Origin: Siphonodentalium dalli
Lineage: Eukaryota > Mollusca > Scaphopoda > Gadilida > Siphonodentaliidae
Length of the DNA: 64,000 nt
Direction: 5' to 3'
Assembly (NCBI GenBank): GCA_032622095.1
Contig: CP136065.1
Location: forward strand, 69,035,675 to 69,099,674
This document shows, one piece after another, positions 1-10,401 of this stretch. The notes below the pieces were generated by a model, which made no database searches, had not been told where the DNA came from, and saw nothing but the letters and a program-made list of their open reading frames with translations. Numbering within the stretch: the stretch's first letter is position 1; every line of letters begins with the position of its first letter. Position numbers and translations under genes: made by a program.

Positions 1-1088
1 TCTAATATTTATCCCAAAGAGTATATAAGGAACAGCTACACCCCAACACATCATGCTTTTACTGAACTCATTTCATCTTGAGGTTCTGATACCTATCCGA
101 GCATCACCCTTCATTCGGGTCTTTCATCCCGCGACTTTGTTTGTATACCTTGATTGCTTAGTATCTGCTAATTCATACATTAAAGATTGGTATCCGTATC
201 TATGTGTCGTCATTACACCACACCTGGTGACAGAAGACGACTGGAAATGGGATTAATATGATATTCACCAGCGTGTTATATGTATACGAATCTCGACAAG
301 AAGTCAATGACATGACGACAAAAGAAGACTGTAAAGTACACAACGGGATTAAACAAATCAACCTTGGACAATTTGTTGCACGGTACCGGTAGTGAGTGTT
401 GAGTACCACCGGTACACGGTAATGGGTGGTACTCGATTAGAAGACTATATTCGTGTGTGTAAGCAATGGGTAACTTCATTTAGAAGTTAGTTTATACAGG
501 GTTAACAAAAACACTTCTGAACCACTGTTGCATGCTTATTGCTAAATAAATGGTTATTGTATCGTCGCATAGTAGTTTCAACTTGCCCCTTCCAAACGGA
601 TGTCGCAATTTTGAAGAGAATACAAAGCACAACAACTCTCAGAAAAGCACTCAGCACTAATGAAACTAATCAAACAAGGTTCAACATCCATACCAGTATC
701 ACCAGTATACGTGCGATACAGCTGCTTATGCACAAGTGTGCGTTCTCTAACGCCGCGTGCACACACTCGCACATTTACCCGGCACTCTGTTCAGACATTT
801 CGAAACAGAAGGCTATATATAATGTGCCAGAGAAAACAAACGGAGAATGATTAGAAAATGCACCTGTACCACAGCTAACTACATGCATGATAAATATAAT
901 CTACGTATTATAATGTCATGATAGATGCTACCGAAGGTTTCCCATACATAGCATGCAATTATTTACAATAATCAGTCACACATGTATTTGACGGTAAATG
1001 CCAGTAGCACCATTCGTGTCAACATATTTTATTTCAATATAAACATCGTAAAGTGATTGAGACACAAGTTGTTTTCAATTTACAGTAC

Positions 1089-1089
<1 letters not shown>
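1..1089. other. No gene recognised
   Basis: Low-complexity-free AT-rich sequence. Open frames here are short, overlap on both strands and lack splice context or recognisable motifs. I see no gene or repeat. Confidence 0.5.
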
Positions 1090-1181
<92 letters not shown>

Positions 1182-1254
1182 CTCGCTATATCTCGCTATA
1201 TCTCTCTCTCTCACTCTCTCTCTCTCGCTATATCTCTCTCTCTTTCTCTCTCTC
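1090..1254. repeat. (CT)n/(TA)n compound microsatellite
   Basis: A long CT-dinucleotide run starts at 1090 and passes into a TA run at about 1155-1180. It then alternates between short CT runs and the motif CTCGCTATAT until 1254. Open frames here read only Ser-Leu, Ile-Tyr or Arg-Glu dipeptides and are not genes. Confidence 0.97.
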
Positions 1255-1905
1255 CACAATTTGACACACAAGATAGCACATGATAATAATTAAGGATTAA
1301 ACACAAATATGACAACTCATTACTCATATGTATATTATCGAAACATATGCAATTTTAATTTTAATCTTATCATTCATTTATTTCGGGTTGTGGTTCATAT
1401 CAGAGGATGGCGAGCCTTGGTTATTGTGGTGATTTGTGAATTAATCTAATTGTATTTGCAAGCGGATTTAACGAACACCATATATAACATGTGAACATAC
1501 AGCAACTGTACTTCAAATGTCGTTGGCTTTGGTAGAAAATCGACTGCTTAGTGGGCACAATGCGGCCCTTTCTGCCACAGCTGTCACTATATGATATTCC
1601 CTTCAGAAAATATTATTGTTTATAAACCGTGAGTGAATATTAGTTTTCATTTGCTAGTTTTTCGATTTTGTGCAATTTTTGGGTCAATAATACACAAATT
1701 ACGACCTTTTGCATCGCATCCAATCCAGAATAAAAAATCTCAAACCCATGCAGTGTGTGCCAAAGGTTGATTTACACATAGGACATGATTTTCTCGAGGG
1801 CTCGAAATTGCAGGGTGTCTCAAAAACTAGAGGCTTTCTGAGAATCTCGTACTGGCCTAGGGATGATGCCTTTCATATTCTGCCACCATATTGTTTTCTA
1901 TAATC
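1255..1905. other. No feature recognised
   Basis: AT-rich sequence with no convincing coding frame, splice pattern or repeat that I can match elsewhere in the window. Confidence 0.4.
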
Positions 1906-2391
1906 AGGTCCGGCACATCCTGAATTGAACTATTATAAGTAAATATGAATATCTTCATTTTGCGAATTCCACACAAGAGGCATAATGCAACAACGTAATT
2001 CAAAAAAAGAAGATTAAAAATCAGTGTTATGTACTAAATAGGTACCATTTTTGTTTATGTGACGAAATAACAAGTCCCGATCGGCGCGAAAAACATATTC
2101 ACGATGGCACAATCATGATAAGGAAGTCAACTAACATTCAATTGTTTTAAATTCTGTTATGAATGAGGGATTGAGTGATCATGGTAGTGTCATTTAGAAA
2201 GGCAATATTGTGCCATTATTATCTAAAATAAGCCAGCACAAAAGGTTGCAAAACACATTTTATCGAGAGACTGACCATTTGCTGTAATGTTGCTACGAGT
2301 GCAATTTGGCTTTGCACTGACATGCGCGATCACATAGTTTCCACAAACACAGAGAAATTGTAGATTTAGCACTGTCGAATTCAACTACTAA
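1906..2391 (+). mobile_element. Dispersed TIR element R1, copy 1
   Basis: About 490 bp that align along most of their length with 37250-37745 in the same orientation and with 8735-9226 in inverse orientation. Shared blocks include GATTGAGTGATCATGGTA, AATAAGCCAGC and AAAAGGTTGCAAAAC. The best-preserved ends, in the 8.7 kb copy, form an imperfect terminal inverted repeat around GGCACATC followed by AATTCAACTATTATAA. There is no coding capacity, so this is probably a non-autonomous DNA element. The superfamily is not determined. Copy 1 has lost its 3' terminal repeat. Confidence 0.75.
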
Positions 2392-2422
2392 TATCTCGGT
2401 GAAAGGGCTTTCTTTTCAGGAC

Positions 2423-2515
2423 GTCCCCGTAGCCGATGTGGTTAGGTCGTGGATAAGATCATCACATTCTGGGCTAGACGAGGTTGGCGCGGATTCGAAC
2501 CCCGGCATGTATACA
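2423..2515 (+). mobile_element. tRNA-derived SINE head with pol III A and B boxes
   Basis: TAGCCGATGTGG at 2430 matches an RNA polymerase III A box, and GGATTCGAACCC at 2491 matches a B box. The spacing of about 60 nt suits a tRNA-like promoter with a long variable region. The flanks cannot pair as an acceptor stem: the 5' GTCCCCG has no partner after the T arm. I therefore call it a tRNA-derived SINE head or tRNA relic, not a functional tRNA. No second copy was seen in the window. Confidence 0.5.
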
Positions 2516-3115
2516 AATCGGGACCGATTTTCAAGCTTGATTTGGTTTGAGGGACACCTCGATGTACCATTCAGATCTACACATGGCCATTTCGATAAGA
2601 AATGAGAATTTGTTCACGCTCACTGAGTTAAGCAAAGGTATGAAGCAATGAACACTCATACTGAGTCCGTGCCTCCATAACTTAGTTTAATTCGGGATAT
2701 ACCTTACCTGATAATGAAATAGGCCTGCAATAAATACCTGACAAACTAGCCAGTGTGTGTGAAGGTACACTAATGTGGTGATCACTGGCCCCGACTAGAT
2801 GACCAAATGGTCAACAGTTTAGTCATATAATTTTCCATCTGCATTCTCTTCTAATAACCGATAACAACTAGCTTAAATATTGAAGAACACACCAACACAA
2901 TATATGTATTCTGTGCAAGGGCAGACACAGGAAACCCGATATCAAGAGTACCAGTGTTGTCCTCTCAAAGATGGGTATTGTTGTGTAAAAATGAGTAAGT
3001 TATGTTCAACTACTCAGCTATTTATTGTATGAAGAAATCCTAGAAATGCCATGTATATCTACCCAAGAATGAACATCATATAACAATAGGTTTTTACTGG
3101 AATTTGATCTCTACA
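2516..3115. other. No feature recognised
   Basis: Unremarkable AT-rich sequence with no coding signal. Confidence 0.4.
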
Positions 3116-3420
3116 CTTTTTGAAATCGGATGCGTTTAACTGCGTCAGCCGTAACCCTGAGAAAACGCCACTGAAATATGTTTGGTTTGAAACGTTGCGC
3201 CTAACCCGAGAGCCGCATGCGTGGGTCCGCATTTGTCAGCCACAGGTCCGTGGAAGCAGATTAAAGCCGCTTTCACAGACCTGCGGCTGACGTGCATGAG
3301 ACCAACGTATTCGTCTATCTGTTTTCACAGACCACCGGTCGACGCATGCGGCTATCATGTTAGGCGCAGCGTTTCTAACCATACTTAGAATGCACTTATG
3401 CCAATATACCCCCTGAAACA
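3116..3420 (-). mobile_element. GCGGCTGACGCATGCG-type repeat, copy 1
   Basis: This block is full of variants of CTGCGGCTGACGCATGCG in both orientations, including CCTGCGGCTGACGTGCATG at 3280. It also carries AAATCGGATGCGTTTAACTG near 3123, which reappears inverted at about 4363-4392. With 4340-4570 it forms a long inverted pair. It is probably a non-autonomous element of a hAT-like or foldback type, but the superfamily is a guess. Confidence 0.65.
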
Positions 3421-4186
3421 TGACGTATTTGCGGGGGGTTAATTACCGATAAACTGTCGCAAAATACAGTCCGGTTCGCCACTTCAATGTTAGATATTCC
3501 CATATTCATTCCAATATTGACGTCAGCTGAATTCCTAATCTCGTCTATGCCCAATCCAGCTCCGGTCACTGTTCAGTTTCTCTCAATGACGTCACCCTTA
3601 CGCAGTACATGCCGACGACGTTACGCAGTAGATTATAGAGTTGGCGCCCGGTCTGCTGACTTCCGTTACTAGCTCGTTGCCATATAAACAAACCAGTGGC
3701 GTCGCTTTTGTCGAAATTTGACAGTCAGTATCCATTCGCCCTGTATACATGTACTTTCAGAAATCACAAAACACCACACCGTTATACCCCATCAATATCA
3801 TTGTCTCGATATCATTTGACCTAATTTTTTGAAACCGTGACAGACACGGCGTGAAATACATATCAATTAGTAAACAATTTTCCATTGTTTCAATTCAAAT
3901 TTAAGTTCGCGGTAAAATCAAAAACGCAATTTGTAAGTGGTAAATATCTGAAAAAGACATCAGGTACACGCACGTAGAAACTAATTGTTGTGCATATTTA
4001 TTTCTATTCGATGTGGCAATTTTTCATCTTTATCAACTAATTGAGGGACTATATTTTATCCAGCGCATTAAATTTAAAACAAAAAGTCGTGAATTGGCTG
4101 AGTGTTTCTATGTCTGCACATTTCATCGATAATTACAAGGCATGTGTGTGTCGAAGTTCGAAGAGACTTAGAATGGGGATAACAGT
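3421..4186. other. Mostly unassigned; short foldback fragment
   Basis: Only a short fragment at about 3755-3778, ending TCACAAAACACCAC, matches the arm of the foldback at 4187-4330. The rest shows no gene or repeat that I can support. Confidence 0.4.
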
Positions 4187-4330
4187 GTGGTGTTTTGTGA
4201 TTTCGGAAAGGTACAGGGCGAATATACTGTGGCAAATACCCGTTAATGGGTTCCGGCTCCACCGTCTCCCATTAACTGAATTTGCCACAGTATATTCGCC
4301 TTGTACCTTTCCGAAATCACAAAACACCAC
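4187..4330. mobile_element. Foldback MITE, near-perfect palindrome
   Basis: The left arm begins GTGGTGTTTTGTGATTTCGG and continues to about 4237. It is repeated as its reverse complement at about 4280-4330 with very few mismatches, leaving a loop of roughly 40 nt. The frames that cross it on both strands encode mirror-image peptides, as expected for a hairpin. No coding function. Confidence 0.85.
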
Positions 4331-4339
4331 AACGTAAAT

Positions 4340-4570
4340 ATATCACTGGCGCTTCACTGCGGCTGACGCGGTTAAACGCATCCGATTTCAAAACGTTTTG
4401 CCAACGCATGCGCCTATCTGCTTTCGCAGAGATGTGGCTGACGCATGCGGCTAGGTGTGTGAAAGCAGCTTTAAGCTGTTTCCACACACCTGTGGTTGAC
4501 GCACATGCGGCCAACGCATGCGTCCATTTACTTTCACAGAACTGCGACAAACGCAAGCGTTTCAAATCAT
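4340..4570 (+). mobile_element. GCGGCTGACGCATGCG-type repeat, copy 2 (inverted)
   Basis: Reiterated TGACGCATGCGG and CAACGCATGCG motifs, with an internal hairpin at AAAGCAGCTTTAAGCTG. It is the inverse-orientation relative of 3116-3420, and the palindrome at 4187-4330 lies between the two. Confidence 0.65.
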
Positions 4571-4648
4571 ATATATATATATTATGTCAGTTCTTGCTAT
4601 TAGCCAATCAGCGTCGATAAATAGTGACGGTATATGAACCCATATTAG

Positions 4649-5049
4649 GTCAGTGACTCTGAAATGGTCACTGTCACCCCCTTTCGTTCAGTTGGGTACC
4701 CAGCTTATTTTTATTTTCAGTTGGGTACCCAGCTTTTGTAAAATTTACAGTTGGGTACCCAGCTTTATGAAATCTCACACGAACTTGATTTAATTAGCGA
4801 TTTATGAACCTGGTAAATGTGTGAATTCTTGTTTACATATGAATTATTATGTCTAATCGCCCGATGCTTGAAAATAATAGCGGAGAAGAATTGTATGCAT
4901 AGGACATAGGTACTGCAGATTGACTGCCCATAAAGCTGGGTTCCCAACTGTAAATTTTATAAAAGCTGGGTACCCAACTGAAAGTTTAAAAAAGCTGGGT
5001 ACCCAACTGAACGAAAGGGGGTGACAATGACCAGTTCAGCGTCAGTGAC
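4649..5049. mobile_element. 383-bp TIR element with 9-bp TSD (Mutator-like MITE)
   Basis: GTCAGTGAC flanks the element on both sides (4649-4657 and 5041-5049). The uninterrupted relative at 57.47 kb has a single GTCGGTGAC at this point. The element (4658-5040) has imperfect terminal inverted repeats of about 27 bp ending in GTCACCCCCTTT. Next to each end are three copies of CAGTTGGGTACCCAGCTTT at about 30-bp spacing, mirrored at the other end. A 9-bp duplication is characteristic of Mutator-like transposons. No transposase is present, so it is non-autonomous. Confidence 0.8.
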
Positions 5050-5343
5050 CCCATATGAAATCAATATTAGGTGCTTATCCACTATCTTGTTTTCAGTATC
5101 TCTTACGCCTCGGGAATATATTTGGTGTATTTTGGCGTCAAGGAAGGGGATATCTGTCGGAAATCGTTTTCTGCTAATTTAATGACATATCACCATTTAC
5201 CACAACATGCATGTGAAATATTTGAGGAATTCTAAAGACTCATAAATTAACTATCAAACTCAACAAGTTGTCCTACTTCTGGTGATTAGCCATTGACTCA
5301 ATGCGTTGATGTTCAACGCACATGGCGCGTCACTATTATATAC

Positions 5344-5349
5344 TTTAAT
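5344..5349 (-). terminator. Possible polyadenylation signal ATTAAA
   Basis: ATTAAA on the minus strand lies about 250 nt downstream of the stop codon at 5596. It is a weak candidate for the 3' end of the lectin transcript. I saw no AATAAA in this interval. Confidence 0.2.
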
Positions 5350-5595
5350 GGCCATAGACGACACATTTAACTTTAAATTACAATAATTTACAGCGACGAT
5401 TAATTGAAGGGATATGCTGGATTTTGTCCACTGACATAATACATACGTTACGGGACGCTTAGTGGTCGGATATGGTGTCATGTGAGGCTCAGCGATATCA
5501 ATATTAGGCGAGGCATCACATGACACCATATCCGACCACTAAGCGTCTCGTAACTTATAATATATATCACATATATAGGTTTGTGGTTGATGCAC

Positions 5596-5809
5596 TTATG
5601 GTTTCATGCACACATATGGTCTGCTGCGAGAGCAAGGATGGTCGTACCAGTAAGCAGAACGTATTGCTCCACAATAATCAGAACCTACTGGGTACCCTGG
5701 TGCCCAATTGGAATAATTCGTTGAAGTCATTGCTTCTCCGTCCATGAACTTCCAAGAGTTATCTTGATCTGTGTCTTCAAATCCAAGCCAATAGTATCTT
5801 GGCTTATCG
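5596..5809 (-). CDS. C-type lectin-like domain, C-terminal exon
   Basis: This exon encodes the second half of a C-type lectin-like domain and ends the protein. The acceptor is well formed (TTCGTTTCTTCAG before C at 5809). One base completes a split codon, then 70 codons run to TAA at 5598-5596. Visible family marks are YYWLGFED (the WIGL position), NYSNWAPGYP, a Cys in DYCGA, and WYDHPC with YVCMKP at the end, which give the last three conserved Cys. The EPN or QPD calcium-site motif is replaced by GYP, and WND by WYD, so classical calcium-dependent sugar binding is doubtful. The phase-2 entry matches the donor at 8404. R2 lies immediately downstream. Confidence 0.88.
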
Positions 5810-5941
5810 CTGAAGAAACGAAGATGATTGTAAACTCACTGTCTCAGTTCATTACTTGCCACATTCCCATCGCAATTAATAATGATGTCTACGACCGCGT
5901 ACATGTATTAGCGGCAACTGGATGTATTATATTAAACTGTT

Positions 5942-6356
5942 TAAATGCCCACTTAATTTTCGAATCACCAGATCACATTATACATAACATTCCATATTAT
6001 ATACCATTTCAAAGAGGAAGCTCCAAACATCGTATTATCGACGTCTAATAAACTGTGAACATGTTGTTTTTGTCAAGGCACTGATGTCTGTTATGTCCTT
6101 AATTTTGATCTGGTCTGTGCTGCCAGTTTATTATTATCAATGTAAGGTGAATAACTCTTAGCATTCTTGGCTAAATAGCGGGGGAGTTTTGGGCGAATAT
6201 GAGAATCTCCATCACTTGGTTGACACCACTGGGCAACATATGTTCCTTCTTCTGGTGGTATATATATATTTCCCCCCTCTCCCAAAATGGTATATACTAT
6301 GGAATATGTTGTGTATAATGTGTTCTGGGTATTCGAAAATTAAGTGAGCATTTGTT
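5942..6356. mobile_element. MITE with ~65-bp terminal inverted repeats
   Basis: The left end (5942-6007) contains CTTAATTTTCGAATCACCAG and ACATTATACA. The right end (6288-6356) is its reverse complement with a few mismatches, ending AAATTAAGTGAGCATTT. Total length is about 415 bp. It is non-coding and sits inside the lectin intron. Frames crossing it are fortuitous. Confidence 0.75.
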
Positions 6357-8082
6357 ATCAGTCTGGAAGATATGTGGGGAAATTGATGGTAAAACCATTG
6401 TATGATAGGGAGGGTATTAGTCAGATGTTACAAGTATGTCGTGTCGTGTTTATACAGGTCGTAAATGGAATCAGGATAGATGTGTTAGACTTATTTAAAA
6501 CCGGCAACCAATTTTCCCCACATATCTTCTGGAATGATAGTAAACGCTTTTTATATTATCATATAATATATTAGTCCCACTTTAAGTCATCTGAGCTCAA
6601 GGGTAATTTAGTAATGTTTTATTCTCAGTTATTCTCAGTTCAGCATGAAGGAAGATTAACGATTCAGACTACATTATCCATATTGGAATTTTCAATCGCA
6701 TGAATCGTCATAACTTCAGTTACGAGTGGCCAATCATAAAAATATTGTCGGCAACGTGTTCAGTGGATCAGCGGGCATCGATAATGTCTGAGAAAAATTA
6801 CACCGGTGTGTACCTTTAATGCGATAACAGCATACGACGACAGATACACAACAGTGCAGAATGGGCCAAATTTATTGAGGTAAATGTTTAGATAATAAGT
6901 TCCACAAACATGTGGTTGTTGAACTTATTATCTGCATATTTCCCATTGGATACTACTGATCAGTGATGCTTTAATGTAGAAATTATTAATACCCAGAGGT
7001 TAATAGTCTCGATCCACGTTCTGAACGCGGTCTGTGGGTAGAGCAAATATTTTTTTTGCAAGCCATCTTAAGTCATTTGCGTTCATATTTTAACAATGTA
7101 AGACAACTGAATCAGTTCAAAACAGAAACACATTTGATACCAGCGGTAATTCCATTTTACATGAATATGCACATGTCAAAACATGAAAACAGTTATGTTT
7201 AGCCAATTTTAATGTCTTTGTTGTGTTGTGAGTGAAATATTTGTGACAATTTAAGCGACCACAATATTCATAGTTAAGCAAGGTGTATCAGGAATATCAG
7301 TATTTATTATACGGATGGCACAGTGAGACTATATTATTCGTCAACCACAATCTGCACGCGATCACCGATCACGATGGGCTACCATTTTTATATTGTAGTC
7401 GCCATTGTGTGCCAAAATGAAAATGGTTCTATTGAGGTGGAATATATAGACAGAACACAACGCGCATCCTAATCGAGTATATGTTATCGAATTGGTTGCA
7501 AAATACGCATAGTCATAGCTTACTGGAACTACCTTTATCTACCATTTCCTATGAAATTTCCCGATTAAATTGGCGATAACGAATTGATGATAAAAACATA
7601 TGTATCGTTACTGCAGTTGCGATACAAGGCGCTCGTGACGTCGTTGACTGGTTCAAAATCATGAATGAACTGACGTCACATCAATCGCGTGAAAAATCTA
7701 AACGACATTCCAACTTATATTCTTGCTTACTATAAACAAAATAGTTCCCAGGTTTTAACATTATTTGGTTGCCTACCGTCATTGGTATTATGATATAACA
7801 TATCACAAAGTAACTAATATGTATTTGTTCAGTCTTTATTATAAATTATATAAAACATGCAGGTGTAAGAGATTTGTCCATTGAATTCAATTTCCGTTTA
7901 TCATATTCGCGTGAACTTGTAGGTTGGGAGAATTTAGCAAAGGGAGCTAATCGCGTGACACAAGCAACTTTGCAGGTTGGGAGAATTTACTCAAGAAAGC
8001 TAATCGTCGGACACAAATCCAACAATTTTGGCATTTAAGAAACTCCTAAAATGTAATTTGTGCGGTGGATTCTGTTACAACT
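6357..8082. other. Intronic sequence, no recognised feature
   Basis: AT-rich. A short inverted pair (GGAAGATATGTGGGGAAA at 6362 and its complement near 6513) is the only structure seen. Confidence 0.4.
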
Positions 8083-8146
8083 CGGCTAGTTTTCGTGGCC
8101 ACATAGCGACAAGGCGACCAATGCTATATGGCCACGAAAACTAGCC
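8083..8146. repeat. Short perfect hairpin
   Basis: GGCTAGTTTTCGTGGCCA at about 8084 is repeated as its reverse complement ending at 8146, with roughly 20 nt of loop. It may be a tiny foldback element. It lies in the lectin intron. Confidence 0.7.
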
Positions 8147-8403
8147 TCGTCGCGATACATGAATCGTTACAAAAACATTGTGTATATAACACATATTTAT
8201 TGTGATTGCACACCTGTAATTATCTGTGATTGCCCGAAACGGATCGTTGACGTTATGCAGGTCATCGCCCTTGACAACACCGTCAACTCGAAGTAGTTCC
8301 GGCATGTTTTTCTCTTGCGGTATAAAACTATGTGCATAGCCGTGCAATGCGAAACATGTGAATCTCACGATTACTCGTTTGCACGTGAACACGCGATACT
8401 GAC

Positions 8404-8578
8404 CTTGGAATGATTGTCACGACCATGTCGTTGTCCTCCGAGCTTCTGATCTCCATCAGACCTCCGCCATTGGCCACGCAGCTCGCTTGGGCGTTGTTGA
8501 AGTTCATTGGTGGTGTGGTGAATGCTTTAATGCAGATACTCCTCGGATTATAGACTGTCCAGCCATCAGAGCACACCT
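8404..8578 (-). CDS. C-type lectin-like domain, N-terminal-half exon
   Basis: This exon encodes the first half of the lectin domain. It has an acceptor CACACATACCAG before 8578, a phase-1 entry, 57 whole codons and a donor CCAAG/GTCAGT in phase 2. Visible motifs are CSDGW near the start (the first Cys pair of a long-form domain), CIKAF, then NFNNAQASCVANGG with LMEIRSSEDND, the canonical helix-2 region. Joining its last two bases to the first base of the exon at 5809 gives a Ser codon and a complete domain of about 128 residues with six Cys. The phase-1 entry fits the phase-1 exit of the upstream mucin exons, which suggests the domain caps a mucin-like stalk. Confidence 0.88.
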
Positions 8579-8734
8579 CTGGTATGTGTGAAATAAGCAA
8601 ACAATATCAAAAGACGGGCAGAATTAACTCACTGACAATTGAGAGGTTCAGAATGTGATAACTTCCAACTTTGTCCGTCAGGCCTATATATAATTTCCTG
8701 TGTGTGAGTCTGGAAAGCGTGCATTATGTTACAA

Positions 8735-9226
8735 GGTGAGGCACATCATCAATTCAACTATTATAATTATATTTAATCCACAATTTCCCTGTTTTTGTGG
8801 AAACTATGGGATCTGGCATCCCAGTGCATAACCGAATTGCACTCAATCTTCAGACTCCCGATAACATTTGTTTTATAAACTTTTGCGCTGGCTGATTTTA
8901 GTAAATAATGACACAAGATTGCCATTATAAATGGCTATAACATGATCACTCAATCGCTCATTCATACACAAATTAGACCATTTGAATGTTAGTTGACTTC
9001 ATTATAATGTGCCATCATGACTATTTTTTTCGCACGGATCGAGACATATTATTTCGTCACATAAACACACATGGTACCGATTTAGTATGACACTGTTTTT
9101 AATAATCATTTACTGAAATATGATATTTGGTTATGCGTCTTGCATCGAGTTCACAACACGACGACATTAATATTTACCTATTATATAGTTGAATATAACT
9201 ATAGTAGTTTAATTCAGGAAGTGACT
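8735..9226 (-). mobile_element. Dispersed TIR element R1, copy 3 (most complete)
   Basis: Reverse-orientation relative of 1906-2391 and 37250-37745. Here both ends are visible: GAGGCACATCATCAATTCAAC at the low-coordinate end, and at the other end a weaker inverted match, TTTAATTCAGGAAGTGAC. It lies in the presumed intron between mucin exon C1 and the first lectin exon. Confidence 0.72.
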
Positions 9227-10367
9227 GACATGGCTACAGACAGCGATGTTCCATATCAGACGTAAAGAGATATCAATAGTTTATGTCCAGTCTGTTTACA
9301 CCGCGGTGACATTAGCCAGTTCCACCACACGTACATGTAACCTGTGACGTGTGCTGCAATTGCCAACGGAGGTCAGCTGACTCACGTGATCATTTCGCCT
9401 ACCCGTAGACAGTCAAACCGTTTAAAACTTTTGTGTCCAAAGTGTAGCATACGAAACCCATGTCGAAGAGGAATAATCAAATTTAACCGAAGGACCGATC
9501 AACGCTGTGCAACCAGAGATTTGCCTACGAGGAAAGAGTATTGTAGCATATGCTAGATACTGTATGAAATTAAATTAAATGGAATGAAATTATAAAACTA
9601 AATACTGTAGTTAATTTGCCTATGACAGTTAATAACGTATGTACAATGATTGATGGTGTACACGTGGCTGTATATACGAATTTTATCTTTATCTATACCT
9701 GCGAACGGGGGATCATCGATATGGCTAAAAAAAAGTCTATATAACAGGGTTTAAACGGACATGGCTCATTCGAGTTTTCAAATTCTGTCACCGTAATTTG
9801 GAAGGAGGTATAAGATAGGTTGGCAAATACACGAATTATTGATATACCGGCTTCATATGTTCTGAAAAACACTGTCCAAGTTCTGTCAATTTCTAGCTGT
9901 TTTCAAAAGTTCGCGAACAAAATTGTCAAGGATAGACCAACATACATGTAGTCCGCTACAAATTTCCGGGGGGTCATCTATAAACGGCTCAAAAGGTCTT
10001 TAGAAAGGTATCTTTTCATGGGGAAGATGATGGTGCAGGTTACAATGTTATAATGTGACGCTGTCGGTGTCAGGGACAAAAAAGGGGAGGGCTAACAAAT
10101 CCAGGGGTAACACACGTCACAGCCATTTGCCAGTGTTTTCAATTGTTCGCAAAAAAATGAAAACCGCTCGTTATTTCTACCATATCAGAGATATAGCGGA
10201 TCTCCAACGAGTTATGATGAGATATAAGATTATATGAAACGAGTTTGATAAATGTGATGCATGATAAAACGTACATCTGTGGGGTAGTAAATTACCAAAA
10301 ACTACCCCTTGTAGGCACACCAACTAAATCTACCAGTTCACACCCGCGGAGTATTAACAGTGCAGGG
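9227..10367. other. No feature recognised
   Basis: Intronic if the long gene model is right. Short frames at 9344-9556 and 10055-10237 have no splice context and no recognisable motifs. Confidence 0.4.
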
Positions 10368-10386
10368 ACGAGAGAGGATAGTGGTT

Positions 10387-10401
10387 GGGCGCTAAGCGCC
10401 C
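10387..10401. other. Perfect GC palindrome at unit boundary
   Basis: GGGCGCTAAGCGCCC, a perfect odd palindrome about 19 bp from the start of unit 1. It recurs at the same place in units 2 and 3 (about 14791-14807 and 19215-19231). Confidence 0.9.

Larger units (their letters stand above)
4581..5564 (+). mobile_element. Dispersed element R2, copy 1 (interrupted)
   Basis: From ATTATGTCAG to CTTATAAT this matches 57398-57994 in the same orientation, apart from the 383-bp insertion at 4658-5040. Shared features are AATTAGCCAATCAGCG, GGGGATATCTGTCGGAA and a 3' hairpin whose arms contain GGACGCTTAGTGGTCGGATA and its complement (about 5452-5555). It is non-coding. Minus-strand frames here are hairpin shadows. 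It lies just downstream of the stop codon of the minus-strand lectin gene, so it may overlap that 3' UTR. Confidence 0.8.
5810..8403 (-). other. Intron within the C-type lectin-like domain
   Basis: The interval between the strong donor CCAAG/GTCAGT (8404/8403) and the acceptor at 5810. It carries the MITE at 5942-6356 and a hairpin at 8083-8146. I found no other coding signal in it. An intron in phase 2 at this point of the domain joins the two halves without loss of frame. Confidence 0.75.

Noticed and set aside
1053-1293. Overlapping open frames of Ser-Leu and Ile-Tyr repeats on both strands
   Set aside because: They are translations of the CT/TA microsatellite.
4041-4620. Several overlapping frames up to 112 codons
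   Set aside because: They cross the foldback and the GCGGCTGACGCATGCG repeats, and the peptides mirror each other on the two strands as hairpins do.
5260-6048. Frames around the R2 hairpin and over the lectin C-terminal exon on the plus strand
   Set aside because: They are shadows of the hairpin and of the minus-strand exon, whose splice sites and lectin motifs are much stronger.
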